This document shows positions 56,401 to 64,000 of a stretch of 64,000 bases of DNA, piece by piece (position 1 is the stretch's first letter; each line of letters begins with the position of its first letter). A program made the position numbers and the translations under genes. The notes under the pieces are model-generated. The model did no database searches. It saw only the letters and a list, made by a program, of their open reading frames with translations, and was not told the origin of the DNA. This DNA is from Variovorax paradoxus (GTDB taxonomy: Bacteria > Pseudomonadota > Gammaproteobacteria > Burkholderiales > Burkholderiaceae_C): contig CP063166.1 in assembly GCA_016806145.1 (NCBI GenBank), forward strand, positions 3,534,001 to 3,598,000. The letters are read 5' to 3'.

Positions 56401-57493
56401 TTTCGAGCGGCAAGGTGAAGCCCCAGGGCTGGGTCCGGCTGTCGCTCGTGAGCGAATGAAAGTACTCGCCGAAGCCGCGCAGCCGATCCATCTGGGTCAC
56501 GATCACGTACACCGGGAAACGGATGCCCAGTTCCCGGCGAAGCTCCGCGAGGCGATCGCGCACCAGCGCCGCATGCGCGGACCGTTCGGCGTCACCCGAG
56601 CCCAGCAATTCCGTCACGCTCAGGACGACGACGACGCCATTGATCGGTGCGCGCACGCGATGCTGGCGCAGCAGGGCCAGGAAGCCGAGCCACTCGGCGG
56701 CATCGCGGGTGGCATGGCGCTGCTGGGTGGTGTAGCGGCCCGCGGTATCGATGAACACGGCCTCGTTCGCGATCCACCAGTCGCAATGCGGCGTTTCGGC
56801 CGGTGCATCGGACGGCGTCGTTCGGGCGCCGAGCCCCATCTGGCGTGCCAGCGGGAACTGGAGTCCCGCGCCGAGCAATACGGACGTCTTGCCGGCGCCC
56901 GGACTGCCGACGACCAGGTACCAGGGCAGTTCGTACAGGTGGCGCTTGCCATCCAGCATTCGGCGCAACCCGCCGAGCCCGCGCATTTTTCGCAGCGCCG
57001 CCACTGCGGCCTGAACTGCCGCGGCCACGCGCCTGAGTTCTTCCTTCGCGACCTCGTTGCCATGGGTCTGTGTCTTGCGAAACAGGAGCTTCGCGAGCAG
57101 GTCGTCGTCGTTGCGCAAGGCCTGCCAGAGGCGGAAGCAGCCGTAGAGGGCGTACAGCAGCAGCACTGCGGCGATCAGCGCAACGCGCGCCCAGACCGGC
57201 GAAAGCGGTTGGGCCTCCCCGATCGCCAAAGTCGGCCCCGCCTGCCATACGAGCAGGCACAGCGCCGCGACGCCGAAGAGGCTGTAGGGCCCCGAGGCCA
57301 GCCAGAGGATGCCGAGCAGCAGCGACAGCACGATCAGCGCCAGCCGAACCTCTTGCGCAGCAAGGGGGCGCACACCGTTGACGGCGAGCAGATCGCCCGC
57401 GAACCAGATGGCGCAGCCCGCCAGCACGACCGCCAGCAGCGCCAGGATGGGCCGCGACACCAGGAATGCGCCCACTTGCTTGAGGTATGGCAT
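53450..57493 (-). CDS. tssM: Type VI secretion membrane-complex protein TssM (IcmF)
   Basis: TssM spans the inner membrane and links TssL to TssJ. The 1347-residue protein has three N-terminal hydrophobic segments (about 13-34, 48-65 and 100-121), a cytoplasmic NTPase domain with Walker A GSPGAGKT at residues 196-203 and VTQMDRLRGFGEYF further on, another helix (about residue 548-570), and a large periplasmic part ending with an IcmF/TssM C-terminal domain. The Walker A motif is intact. The start is ATG 57493; a frame open further upstream lacks any family similarity. It sits 26 bp after tssL. Confidence 0.95.
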   Translation of the reverse strand: MPYLKQVGAFLVSRPILALLAVVLAGCAIWFAGDLLAVNGVRPLAAQEVRLALIVLSLLLGILWLASGPYSLFGVAALCLLVWQAGPTLAIGEAQPLSPVWARVALIAAVLLLYALYGCFRLWQALRNDDDLLAKLLFRKTQTHGNEVAKEELRRVAAAVQAAVAALRKMRGLGGLRRMLDGKRHLYELPWYLVVGSPGAGKTSVLLGAGLQFPLARQMGLGARTTPSDAPAETPHCDWWIANEAVFIDTAGRYTTQQRHATRDAAEWLGFLALLRQHRVRAPINGVVVVLSVTELLGSGDAERSAHAALVRDRLAELRRELGIRFPVYVIVTQMDRLRGFGEYFHSLTSDSRTQPWGFTLPLEKAGRIGSRGSPMLDGEALHQRVRTELATLQERIEAGLRARLNEEFDVERRRRLFALPQELAGLSSRLAPLLEQIFLSSRFDDTQSREALRGVYFTSGAQSGCELPADGRTLLQRMRRRLAQAQEREQGMPASDRPEEQENTVATHGRQGFFIHDVLARVIVPEAHLVRPNLRWEFRYRLLRTLGHALVVVLFVWLAGALASSFANNRRYLEAAGQRTQALALQVGSLFERFRAIDVPDALNAARELPGQPGLDLDHPGSAYLYGLYAAPDVLAATDETYARLQNRMLLPIIVRRMEAALSQRVKEGDAKAAYDALRAYKLLFDRERYMQGGAADVRNWVLKDGATPGSAAVFHGRASVAEHAAALFSGERALELDALPDEALVRAAQDFLGTQAATQRVYERAKATMEAEAPQAFTLVRAVGPQAGTVFARDGGLPLEKGVPGLFTYDGYHEVFGKRLPVFMARAFDDDGWVMGRGAASSARGPVREADGDPRLDDIRRLYLEEYAQHWEHFLGSIRPVGGSDAAATNLGFDLSVLRQLAAPDSPLSRLARAAARETTLSRPLMVQPEEAKGLLDKAAEQLSRQTQAVGRRLGIRAEERMERQLVDNRFAALRELVTGQPDAGMVSAGTTGAIRPGLETVTGLVNEFYTLLVVADTALSARSLPPGGAEVGARLLLEAGKLPSPFREVLTALATSGGGKVVQGATEILRGQAQLQFDRLMGLMGQQVGEPCRRGVEGRYPLASTSQDASIEDFTLMFAAGGAADEFFGKHLAIYVDTSVRPWRYKDPGSTAGLAVPEAPASPAAPIAATAATGPTLTGELLQLLARGGPDLETFDRAQQIRDLFFREAGGRKLGWRLELKVLELEPSITDLSIDIDGQGLRYVHGPVQAFPVLWPGPRGGSMAELSANPRVSGPTSTLGGSGPWALLRLLDKGRIVNTATPGRVGVEFQFDGRRALLDIGAGSQPNPFNSDLLKGFRCPGRRG

Positions 57494-57519
57494 GGAGCTG
57501 CGACCTTTCTGCTGTCTGT

Positions 57520-58899
57520 TCAACGAGGAAGCGGCGGCAGGCTTTCGCCCCGCACGGACGCGGCGGCCCGGGCCTGCGGATCGATGCCCGCGTCTTGGGA
57601 CACCACGATGTCCACGCGCCGGTTGCGAGCGCGCCCCTGGACGGTGGCGTTGTCGTCCAGCGGCGAGGTCTCGCCTTGTCCCGTGCTGCGGATGCGCGAG
57701 GCCTCGACACCCTTGTCGAGCAGCACGGCGGCGACGGCCGCGGCGCGCTTTTCGCTCAGCACCTGGTTGTCGGGAAACTCGCGCGTGCGTATCGGCAGGT
57801 TGTCGGTGTGCCCGATGACCTGCACCGTGCCGGCCACCTGATTGATCTCGTCGGCCACCTTGCCCAGCGCCGCAAGCGTCCGCGCGTTGAGACTCGCGCG
57901 GCCCGGCACGAACATCTGGTCGCCACGGAAGCTGACGGCGCTGCGCTGCGCATCCTCCTCGACGCTCACGCTGCCGCGCGCGATCTCGGCCGACAGCAGT
58001 TCCTTCAGACGCAACGCCCTGGCCGGCGGAACCATCGCCGCGGTCGGCGGCCGCATCCGGCCGATCGCGGCAATGCGCTGCGTCAACGCCGAGCCCATGG
58101 CCGAGAGCTGGTACCTGTACCAGCCGAAAAGCCCCGAAAGAACCAACACGGCCACGAGGCCCGTGACCCACACCGGCAGGCTGCGCGCCAGCCGCAATCG
58201 CCCCGCTGGCGCGCCCTTCCAGTGCGGCGACAGCGCATGGGGCACCTCGACGCGAACCGTCGCGAGCAGCTCGAACAGGCGATGGCGCACGGCTTCGAGC
58301 TGCCGCCTGCCGTGCGCGGCCGTGCTGAAGCGGCCCTCGAAACCCAGGCCGAGGACCTGGTACATCAGCTCGAGCAGATCGGCGTGTTGCTCGGGGTCGG
58401 TGGCCAGCCGGCCGATCAGCAGGAAGAACTTGTCGCCGCCCTTGGTATCGCCATGGAACCTGGCTGCGAGCTGCAGGCCGGCCCAGACGCCCGCCTCGCC
58501 CGCCTGCCCGCCGCCCCACGCGGTGCTGTTCGCGGCTTCGTCGATCGCGGTGCACAAGGCGTAGCTCGCGGCCAGCGCATGCTCGTGGCGGATCCTCGCG
58601 GCGGCGCAGATCGACTGGAACGCCGCGACCTCGCGCTCGAGCAATCCATGCCACAGCTGGACGCCCTCCGCGCCCAGGGTCGGCGGCAGGTCCGCCAGCG
58701 CACGCAGCAAAGGACCGGCCGCTTCGAGCAAGGGATTCCGGGCCGCCGCGATGACGGCCACGCGCTCCCGCACCGAACCGCCCTCGGCGGGCGATGCGTT
58801 CGCGCGATCGGCGCCGTCCGCGAACAGCGGATCGGCCAAGCCGTCGTGGAAGTCATCGGCACCGAATGCCGGATCGCTCTTTTCTTCGAAGTCGTGCAT
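57520..58899 (-). CDS. tssL: Type VI secretion protein TssL with OmpA-like peptidoglycan-binding domain
   Basis: The 459-residue inner-membrane protein has a DotU/TssL cytoplasmic domain (about 45-230; AIDEAANSTAWG and FFLLIGRLATDP are typical), one transmembrane helix (VTGLVAVLVLSGLFGWYR, about 240-258) and a C-terminal OmpA-like domain (about 310-440) with VIGHTDNLPIRT and QGRARNRRVDIVV. The OmpA part can bind peptidoglycan and hold the complex in place, as in specialised TssL proteins. The ATG at 58899 is chosen because a longer frame is unlike the family. It is followed closely by tssM and preceded, across 44 bp, by the beta-helix gene. Confidence 0.93.
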   Translation of the reverse strand: MHDFEEKSDPAFGADDFHDGLADPLFADGADRANASPAEGGSVRERVAVIAAARNPLLEAAGPLLRALADLPPTLGAEGVQLWHGLLEREVAAFQSICAAARIRHEHALAASYALCTAIDEAANSTAWGGGQAGEAGVWAGLQLAARFHGDTKGGDKFFLLIGRLATDPEQHADLLELMYQVLGLGFEGRFSTAAHGRRQLEAVRHRLFELLATVRVEVPHALSPHWKGAPAGRLRLARSLPVWVTGLVAVLVLSGLFGWYRYQLSAMGSALTQRIAAIGRMRPPTAAMVPPARALRLKELLSAEIARGSVSVEEDAQRSAVSFRGDQMFVPGRASLNARTLAALGKVADEINQVAGTVQVIGHTDNLPIRTREFPDNQVLSEKRAAAVAAVLLDKGVEASRIRSTGQGETSPLDDNATVQGRARNRRVDIVVSQDAGIDPQARAAASVRGESLPPLPR

Positions 58900-58943
58900 G
58901 GTGGCGTTGGCAAGCGAAAAAAAGGGGTTCGAACGACGTGGCG

Positions 58944-59600
58944 TCAGGCCTCGCACTCGGATCCGTCGTCGACGATCCGCTCGAAGCGGCTGTTGCGGAT
59001 ATGGCAGCTCCGCATGCGGGCATCGGTCATGCGCCAGACGCCCGTGCCCTGCGTGTTCTCGATCACGACGGTGGCGGCCAACGGCACGCCGCGGCTTCGC
59101 TGCCGGCCGATCACGAAACTCGTGTGGTCGAAGCGGCAGCCCTCGATCACGAGCCGCGTTCCGGCCACGAGAACGGCGCCGCTGCCCGTGCAGTTGGCAA
59201 AAGTCGTTTCGCCCGTGCTGCCGATGCCTTCGCGTGCATGCGGCGCCGCATCGCCACCCGAGAAGATGCACTGCTCGAAGACCACGCCGGTGCTTCCGTC
59301 CCGGCCGCCGAAGACCGCGTGTCCGAAGCTTCGGCAACGCACGAAGCGCACGTCGCTCATCACGCCGAAGTCATGGCCTGGCGCGACGAATCGGCAGTCG
59401 ACGAAGCGGCAACCGGACATGGCATCGAGCCGCAGATGGCACTCGCCCGCGAAGTCGCAATCGACAAAGCGCAGGTCGTGCCAGGCCACGCCTGTGAAGA
59501 ATCCCGCGGCCAGGTCGGCGCCGGTGATGGTCATGGGCGCGCCGCCACCGTCGAGCAGCCGGGCGTGCTCTTTGGGGAGTTGGGCAATCGGCGTGCTCAT
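58944..59600 (-). CDS. Cysteine-rich right-handed beta-helix (pentapeptide-like) protein in the T6SS operon
   Basis: The 218-residue protein is built from repeated rungs: FVDCDF, FVDCRF, FVRCRS, FEQCIF, TFANCTG and IEGCRF recur at about 20-25 residue spacing. This pattern suggests a short right-handed beta helix with cysteines stacked inside. T6SS-associated genes tagA/tagB encode pentapeptide-like proteins, so it may be a relative, but the sequence is not a strict pentapeptide repeat. There is no signal peptide or membrane helix. It lies between tssK (52 bp) and tssL (44 bp) on the same strand. Its function is unknown. Confidence 0.72.
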   Translation of the reverse strand: MSTPIAQLPKEHARLLDGGGAPMTITGADLAAGFFTGVAWHDLRFVDCDFAGECHLRLDAMSGCRFVDCRFVAPGHDFGVMSDVRFVRCRSFGHAVFGGRDGSTGVVFEQCIFSGGDAAPHAREGIGSTGETTFANCTGSGAVLVAGTRLVIEGCRFDHTSFVIGRQRSRGVPLAATVVIENTQGTGVWRMTDARMRSCHIRNSRFERIVDDGSECEA

Positions 59601-59652
59601 GCCATCCCCCCTGGCCACCGCGCGGCACGGGCATCGCGATGCAGGACGCGCT

Positions 59653-61008
59653 TCATTTCTCGCGCACTCCCCAGAGTTCCATGCGCAGCCCCGGAAACTC
59701 CGCCGCCACATGCAGCGCCAGGCCGCCATGGCGGACCATGTGCTCCCAGAGGGCGCCCTGCGGCTCGAGCTGGACATAGACGAAGCCGGCGTTGAAAGGA
59801 ATCTGTCGCGGCGGCACCGGGAGAACCTGGAGCGGAATGCCCGGCAGATGCGAACGGATGAGTTCGGGCAAGCGGTCGCTGGGCCCGGCCTTGCAGCAGG
59901 CGACGAACTGGCTCGCGAGTTGGTCCGGCGGCAGGTGCGCCGCCACGGCAAAAACCAGGCTCTGGAAACCCCGAAGCTCCGCGGGCTCGACGCTCGCGAC
60001 GTGCACGCCGTTGGCCCGCTGCGCCAGCGCGATGGGCTGGGCACTGCGCACCAGCACGTCGTTGAGCAGCGACTGCACGTCAGCCACCAGCCCCTTGAAC
60101 GACAGATAGGGGTCGACATGCCGGTAGCCGCCATGGGCCGCGGGGCGGCGACTGCCGGCACGCACGAAGGTGGCCAGCTCGGCGCCCAGCGCGCGCAAGG
60201 TCACGAACAGCTGCTGCGGCGAGGTGTCCCTGACCTGCAGCCAGTGCTCGAGCAGCGGCTCGTAGCGGTTGAGGATCTGCAGCAGCAGGAAGTCCGACAC
60301 CTCCGCGGTCTCCCTGGACTTGCCGTCGCTGCCGCTCAACCGCGCGGCGAGCGCATCCGCACGCAGGCGGCACAGCCCGTGCAAGTGCGTCATCCAGTCG
60401 CTCAACAAGGCACTGGCGCCATAGCCCGAGACGGGCGGGATCAGCCGGCTGTCGAGCGCGATGCTGCCGTCGGATCGCAGAACGGTGACCTTGGCGAGCG
60501 GCAGGCCGATCCAGGCGTCCGTCAGTTCGCGCTCGGGCAGCAGCCGCAGACGCAGGCGCGAGAGCTGCACCAGCTTCGGTCCCTGGCCGATCGAGTTGGC
60601 GTCGCGCAGCTCGGTGTCGAACACGCCGAAGCGCGCGAGCGAACCCGCCGACGTCGAGGCATCGTCGAAAGTGGTCTCCTCGCCGTTCGGTGTACGGATG
60701 GGCACCGCGAGGTGAATGACCTGGTCGATGTGCTCCGGCCCCACCGTGAGCGGTGCCGGTGGCAGGGCGTGGGCGGGCGCGTCGAAGGGCGTACCGTCCT
60801 GGAAGATGCCCGCCGCGTCGGCCAGCACCAGCTTGCCGAGCGACAGCGACTCGGCATCGATCGCATACCGATGAAAACCCCAGTAGAAGGGATCGAGCGC
60901 GGCCGCGCGCTTGTGGGCCAAGTGCTCTAGATAACGCTCCTGCTGCTGGAACAGCTGCGGGCGCAGGAACAGCCCTTCGCTCCAGACGACCTTGTTGTAC
61001 CAGCTCAT
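59653..61008 (-). CDS. tssK: Type VI secretion baseplate protein TssK
   Basis: TssK connects the baseplate to the TssJLM membrane complex. The 451-residue protein has the conserved start MSWYNKVVWSEGLFLRPQLF (positions 1-20), FQQQERYLEHL, the middle shoulder region with YEPLLEHWLQVRDTSPQQLF and the C-terminal head with VPPRQIPFNAGFVYVQLE. The length is normal (about 445). It starts with ATG at 61008, 29 bp after the tssJ stop. No defects are seen. Confidence 0.95.
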   Translation of the reverse strand: MSWYNKVVWSEGLFLRPQLFQQQERYLEHLAHKRAAALDPFYWGFHRYAIDAESLSLGKLVLADAAGIFQDGTPFDAPAHALPPAPLTVGPEHIDQVIHLAVPIRTPNGEETTFDDASTSAGSLARFGVFDTELRDANSIGQGPKLVQLSRLRLRLLPERELTDAWIGLPLAKVTVLRSDGSIALDSRLIPPVSGYGASALLSDWMTHLHGLCRLRADALAARLSGSDGKSRETAEVSDFLLLQILNRYEPLLEHWLQVRDTSPQQLFVTLRALGAELATFVRAGSRRPAAHGGYRHVDPYLSFKGLVADVQSLLNDVLVRSAQPIALAQRANGVHVASVEPAELRGFQSLVFAVAAHLPPDQLASQFVACCKAGPSDRLPELIRSHLPGIPLQVLPVPPRQIPFNAGFVYVQLEPQGALWEHMVRHGGLALHVAAEFPGLRMELWGVREK

Positions 61009-61037
61009 GGTTCGGTGCTCGCTTGCATGGCCGGCGC

Positions 61038-61544
61038 TCAATCGGCGGGAACGAGCCGGATGCCCCTGGCCTGCAGCCGGACCTCCAGCTTGAGCTTGCG
61101 GGCCGGCAGCACGGCGCGGTACCAGGCGATCTCGGGCGCGGCCTCGACCTGCCGTACGGCGCGCCAGTCGGAGGCCCCCAGCTCGCGGTAGCCCGCCAGC
61201 ACGCCGATCGCAGCCAGGTCGGGATGCGACTTGCGGCGGATCGAGCGCGTTTCGCCGGGCCGCAGGATGAACTCCTCGCGCACGAGCATGTCGGTACCGA
61301 TCAAGGCCTTGTCGTTGCCGTGCAGCGTGAAGTAGTCCGCCGTCTCGAACGCGGCGCTGGACTTCAGTTCGTAGACGCGAACCAGGATCGGCGCCGGCCG
61401 GCCCTTGTCGTCGGGGTTGACCTCGGCTTCGGCGATGACCGCGAGCTCCAGCCGGGTCTGCTCCCTCGGATGGGAGAACTGGGCCATCGCCGGCATCGCC
61501 ATCAGCGGCATGACGACGAGCATGCAAAGTCGGAGCAGGCGCAT
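61038..61544 (-). CDS. tssJ: Type VI secretion TssJ-like protein lacking a lipobox
   Basis: TssJ is normally an outer-membrane lipoprotein that contacts TssM. The 168-residue protein lies between hcp and tssK and has a TssJ-like beta-sandwich sequence (LELAVIAEAEVNPDDKGRPA, PILVRVYELKSSAAFETADYF, LRPGETRSI). Its N-terminal signal (residues about 1-22, LLRLCMLVVMPLMAMPAMAQ) ends with AMAQ and has no cysteine at the cleavage site; the only cysteine is at residue 7. So it looks like a soluble periplasmic protein, unlike known TssJ. Whether the start is right cannot be settled; no other in-frame lipobox lies upstream. Length matches the family. Confidence 0.85.
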   Translation of the reverse strand: MRLLRLCMLVVMPLMAMPAMAQFSHPREQTRLELAVIAEAEVNPDDKGRPAPILVRVYELKSSAAFETADYFTLHGNDKALIGTDMLVREEFILRPGETRSIRRKSHPDLAAIGVLAGYRELGASDWRAVRQVEAAPEIAWYRAVLPARKLKLEVRLQARGIRLVPAD

Positions 61545-61593
61545 GGGAGTGACAGGAGGCAGAGCAGCCGGACGACGCAGGTCGGGACCCGGT

Positions 61594-62079
61594 TCAGGAC
61601 TCCTTGTTGCCCTTGATGTCGTAGCCCGCGGTCACGGCACCGGCGCTGCCGCCCTGCGCGTTCTGCACCGCGTACTCCTGCTTGATCTTCGAGAACGAGA
61701 GCCGCACGCGTTCCTTGATGCGCAGCGCGTCGGAGTTCGCGCCGAAGGGATGGACGGCCGTGACGATCACGTCGGTGAAGGTGTACTTGAGGTACTCGAG
61801 CGGGCTGCCGCCGGCCTTGCGCACCGTCAGCTTCGCTTCCTGGACATGCTTGCCGGTCAGGCAGTACTTCATGAGGTTGGGGCTGGCGCGATCGATGTAG
61901 TGGTCGAACTCGAGGTCTTCCACCGTGGCCTTGCCGGCGCCGCCGCCCGAGCCGGCATGCATGAACGACTCCTGGAACGCCTTCCAGTTGAAGGCGAGCA
62001 CCTCGATCTCGTTCTTGTGCTCGGCATCCAGCGACTCGCCCTCGATGCCGTCGATCTTCAGAAAGATGTCTTGAGACAT
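61594..62079 (-). CDS. hcp: Type VI secretion tube protein Hcp (TssD)
   Basis: Hcp hexamers stack to form the inner tube and carry effectors. The 161-residue protein starts MSQDIFLKIDGIEGESLDAEH and has the family motifs FNWKAFQESFMHAG, EDLEFDHYIDRASPNLM and YTFTDVIVTAVHP. There is no C-terminal extension that would mark an evolved Hcp. AGGGAG lies before the ATG. It follows tssC (81 bp gap) and precedes tssJ (49 bp gap). Confidence 0.95.
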   Translation of the reverse strand: MSQDIFLKIDGIEGESLDAEHKNEIEVLAFNWKAFQESFMHAGSGGGAGKATVEDLEFDHYIDRASPNLMKYCLTGKHVQEAKLTVRKAGGSPLEYLKYTFTDVIVTAVHPFGANSDALRIKERVRLSFSKIKQEYAVQNAQGGSAGAVTAGYDIKGNKES

Positions 62080-62160
62080 GCGAACTCCCTGTTCTCTCGT
62101 TGTTGGTTTCGAGCCGCCGCATGGACCGCGGGGCCTGGTTCGAAGAAGCGGACGGCCCGC

Positions 62161-63663
62161 TCAGGCCTCTTCCCTGAGGGACGGCAGCCGGGCCACGAGC
62201 CGCAGCGAGACCGTCAGACCCTCGAGCTGGAAGTGCGGGCGCAGGAAGAACTTGGCGCCGTAGTAGCCGGGGTTGCCCTCGATGTCCTCGACCACGACCT
62301 CGGCGGCCGCGAGCGGCCTTCGCGCCTTGGTCTCCTGCGAAGAGTTCGCGGGGTCGGCATCGACGTAGTTCATGATCCAGCCGTTGAGCCAGCGCTGCAT
62401 GTCGTCGCGCTCCTTGAAGCTGCCGATCTTGTCGCGGACGATGCACTTGAGGTAGTGCGCGAACCGCGTGCTGGCGAAGAGGTACGGCAGACGCGCCGCC
62501 AGGTGGGCGTTGGCGGTGGCATCGGGGTCCATGTATTCCTGCGGCCGCTGCATTGATTGCGCGCCGATGAAGGCCGCGCTGTCGGAGTTCTTCCGATGCA
62601 CGAGCGGGATCAGGCCCGCCTTGGCGAGCTCGGCCTCGCGCCGGTCGGAGATCGCGATCTCGGTGGGGCATTTCATGTCGAAGCCGCCGTCGTCGGTCGG
62701 AAAGGTATGGCAGGGCAGGTTCTCCACCGCGCCGCCCGACTCGACGCCTCGGATCATCGTGCACCAGCCATGGTGCTTGAAGCTGCGGTTGATGTTGACC
62801 GCCATCGCATACGAGGCGTTGCTCCAGACGTAGTTGCGATGGTCGGCGCCCTCGGTCTCCTCCTCGAAATCGAAGGCGTCGACGGGATTGGTCTTCGCGC
62901 CATAGGGAAGCCGGGCCAGGAAGCGCGGCATGGCGAGGCCGATGTAGCGCGAGTCCTCGATGCCGCGCAGCGAATTCCAGGGTGCGTGCTCGAGGTTCGA
63001 GGTGATCCGCGCGAGATCCCTGGGATTCGCGAGCTCCTGCCAGGACTCCATGCCGAGCAGCGAGGGCGCGGATCCGGCGATGAACGGCGCATGCGAGGCA
63101 GCCGCCACCTTGGCGATCGCGGCGAGCAGTTCGACATCGGCGGGCGTGTGGTCGAAGTAGTAGTCGGCCACCAGACAACCGTAGGGCTCGCCGCCGAGCT
63201 GGCCGTACTCCTCCTCGTAGATGCGCTTGAAGACCGGGCTCTGGTCCCATGCCGTCCCCCGGTGGCGGCGCAGCGTGCGGCGGATCTCGTCCTTCGAGAC
63301 GTCCATGAAGCGGATCTTGAGTTTCTCGTCGGTCTCGGTGTTGCTGACGAGGTGGCTCATGCCCCGCCAGGCCGACTCGACCTGCTGGAATTCCTCCTTG
63401 TGCAGCACGAGATTGATCTGCGCCGAGAGCTTGCGGTCGATCTCGGCAATGATGGCCTGGATGCTGGTGTAGGCATCGTCGGTCATGGTCGCGGCATGGA
63501 CCAGGGCCTGTTGGGCCAGGGTGCGCACCGCGGCCTCGACGGCGCCGCGGGCTGCGTCGGTCTTGGGGCGGAACTCCCGGTCGAGCAGGAAAGAGAAGTC
63601 CGAGACTTCGCCGTAGCCGCGAGGTGCGGGCTCGGCGAGGACGATGGCGTCGCTGGATGACAT
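62161..63663 (-). CDS. tssC: Type VI secretion sheath large subunit TssC
   Basis: TssC (VipB) and TssB make the contractile sheath around the Hcp tube. The 500-residue protein has the family motifs SAWRGMSHLVSNTETDEKL (about 98-116), VFKRIYEEEYGQLGGEPYG, DSRYIGLAMPRFLARLPYG and a C-terminal VVVEDIEGNPGYYGAKFF. The ATG at 63663 is preceded by AGGAAACGCC. It is 26 bp after tssB. Length and motifs are complete. Confidence 0.96.
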   Translation of the reverse strand: MSSSDAIVLAEPAPRGYGEVSDFSFLLDREFRPKTDAARGAVEAAVRTLAQQALVHAATMTDDAYTSIQAIIAEIDRKLSAQINLVLHKEEFQQVESAWRGMSHLVSNTETDEKLKIRFMDVSKDEIRRTLRRHRGTAWDQSPVFKRIYEEEYGQLGGEPYGCLVADYYFDHTPADVELLAAIAKVAAASHAPFIAGSAPSLLGMESWQELANPRDLARITSNLEHAPWNSLRGIEDSRYIGLAMPRFLARLPYGAKTNPVDAFDFEEETEGADHRNYVWSNASYAMAVNINRSFKHHGWCTMIRGVESGGAVENLPCHTFPTDDGGFDMKCPTEIAISDRREAELAKAGLIPLVHRKNSDSAAFIGAQSMQRPQEYMDPDATANAHLAARLPYLFASTRFAHYLKCIVRDKIGSFKERDDMQRWLNGWIMNYVDADPANSSQETKARRPLAAAEVVVEDIEGNPGYYGAKFFLRPHFQLEGLTVSLRLVARLPSLREEA

Positions 63664-63689
63664 GGCGTTTCCTTGAAATGGATCGACCG

Positions 63690-64000
63690 TCAGGCGGCCG
63701 CCGCGATGTCGGCGTCGCATCCGAGTTCGGGCGCGGGCCTGGCGGCGGAAGCCAGCGACTTCATGAGCGCGGGGTCTTGCAGCAGCCGGTTCATCAGTTC
63801 CTCGGCACCGGCCTTGCCGTCCATGTAGGTCTGCAGGTTGGCGAGCTGGCTGCGGGCCTCGAGCAGGCGTGCGAGCGGCTCGACTTTCCGTGCGATGGCC
63901 GCCGGCGAGAAGTCCTCCATGCTCTCGAAGCTGATGTCGACCAGGAGCTGCCCTTCGCCCGTCAACGTGTTGGGAACGGCGAACGCGACGCGCGGGGCGA
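63690..64000 (-). CDS. tssB: Type VI secretion sheath small subunit TssB, C-terminal part (runs off the right edge)
   Basis: The visible 103 codons are the C-terminal part of TssB (VipA): PRVAFAVPNTLTGEGQLLVD, SFESMEDFSPAAIARKV, LARLLEARSQLANLQTYMDG and the terminal helix that packs on TssC. The N-terminal part (about 70 residues) is beyond position 64000. It is the first visible gene of the T6SS operon and is 26 bp upstream of tssC. The operon promoter is outside the window. Confidence 0.93.
   Translation of the reverse strand, partial: APRVAFAVPNTLTGEGQLLVDISFESMEDFSPAAIARKVEPLARLLEARSQLANLQTYMDGKAGAEELMNRLLQDPALMKSLASAARPAPELGCDADIAAAA

Noticed and set aside
57487..60930. 1147-codon plus-strand frame opposite tssL, the beta-helix gene and tssK
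   Set aside because: Low-complexity shadow across three recognised minus-strand genes.

Overview
The window is GC-rich, densely coded chromosomal DNA with short intergenic gaps and many 1-4 bp start/stop overlaps. The gene order smc-zipA-ligA, the protein types, and an upp-downstream hairpin element that I recognise from this family point to Burkholderiales, family Comamonadaceae, most likely Variovorax or a close relative. That assignment is inference from the sequence; no search was run. No rRNA, tRNA, CRISPR array or insertion sequence was seen, and no gap exceeds 300 bases.

Layout. 1-5604 (minus): chromosome and division genes smc, zipA and the N-terminal part of ligA. 5753-9338 (plus): a lipoprotein, a hipBA toxin-antitoxin pair with an apparently leaderless promoter under a perfect palindrome, a doubtful small protein and an orphan ParA/MobD-like ATPase. 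9346-18950 (minus): a ten-gene aryl-polyene/xanthomonadin-like cluster (acyl carrier protein, membrane protein, acyl-ACP ligase fused to a dehydratase, acyltransferase, frameshifted LolA-like protein, MMPL exporter, NodB deacetylase, methyltransferase, second dehydratase, ketoreductase). It contains no ketosynthase. 19053-21295 (plus): a YjgR-type ATPase and a Crp/Fnr regulator. 21333-25004 (minus): a DUF6351 lipoprotein, then an NrsF anti-sigma factor and its SigF-type sigma factor, which has an exact SigF-type promoter. 25173-26151 (plus): two small envelope proteins.

26271-36148 (plus) is a nucleobase scavenging locus: URC1 (GTP cyclohydrolase II-like), URC4 (DUF1688), uracil phosphoribosyltransferase, then a BMP-type nucleoside ABC transporter whose genes also include a lipoprotein nucleosidase and an alpha/beta hydrolase. 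A cytosine-deaminase-like amidohydrolase follows at 38237. Together they could take up nucleosides or bases, release or deaminate them to uracil, and degrade uracil by the URC route. Between transporter and amidohydrolase sit an APS kinase/sulfotransferase pair on the opposite strand and a small secreted protein.

39548-49527 holds an esterase, a sirtuin, a cyclic-peptide-type ABC exporter, a GNAT enzyme, exonuclease I, cardiolipin synthase (its likely start lies just after the clpSA terminator) and clpSA. 49661-64000 (minus) is a type VI secretion operon, transcribed tssB(partial)-tssC-hcp-tssJ-tssK-beta-helix protein-tssL-tssM-tagF-tagK-tssG-tssA-membrane protein. tssE, tssF, tssH and vgrG are not in the window, and TssJ lacks the usual lipobox cysteine.
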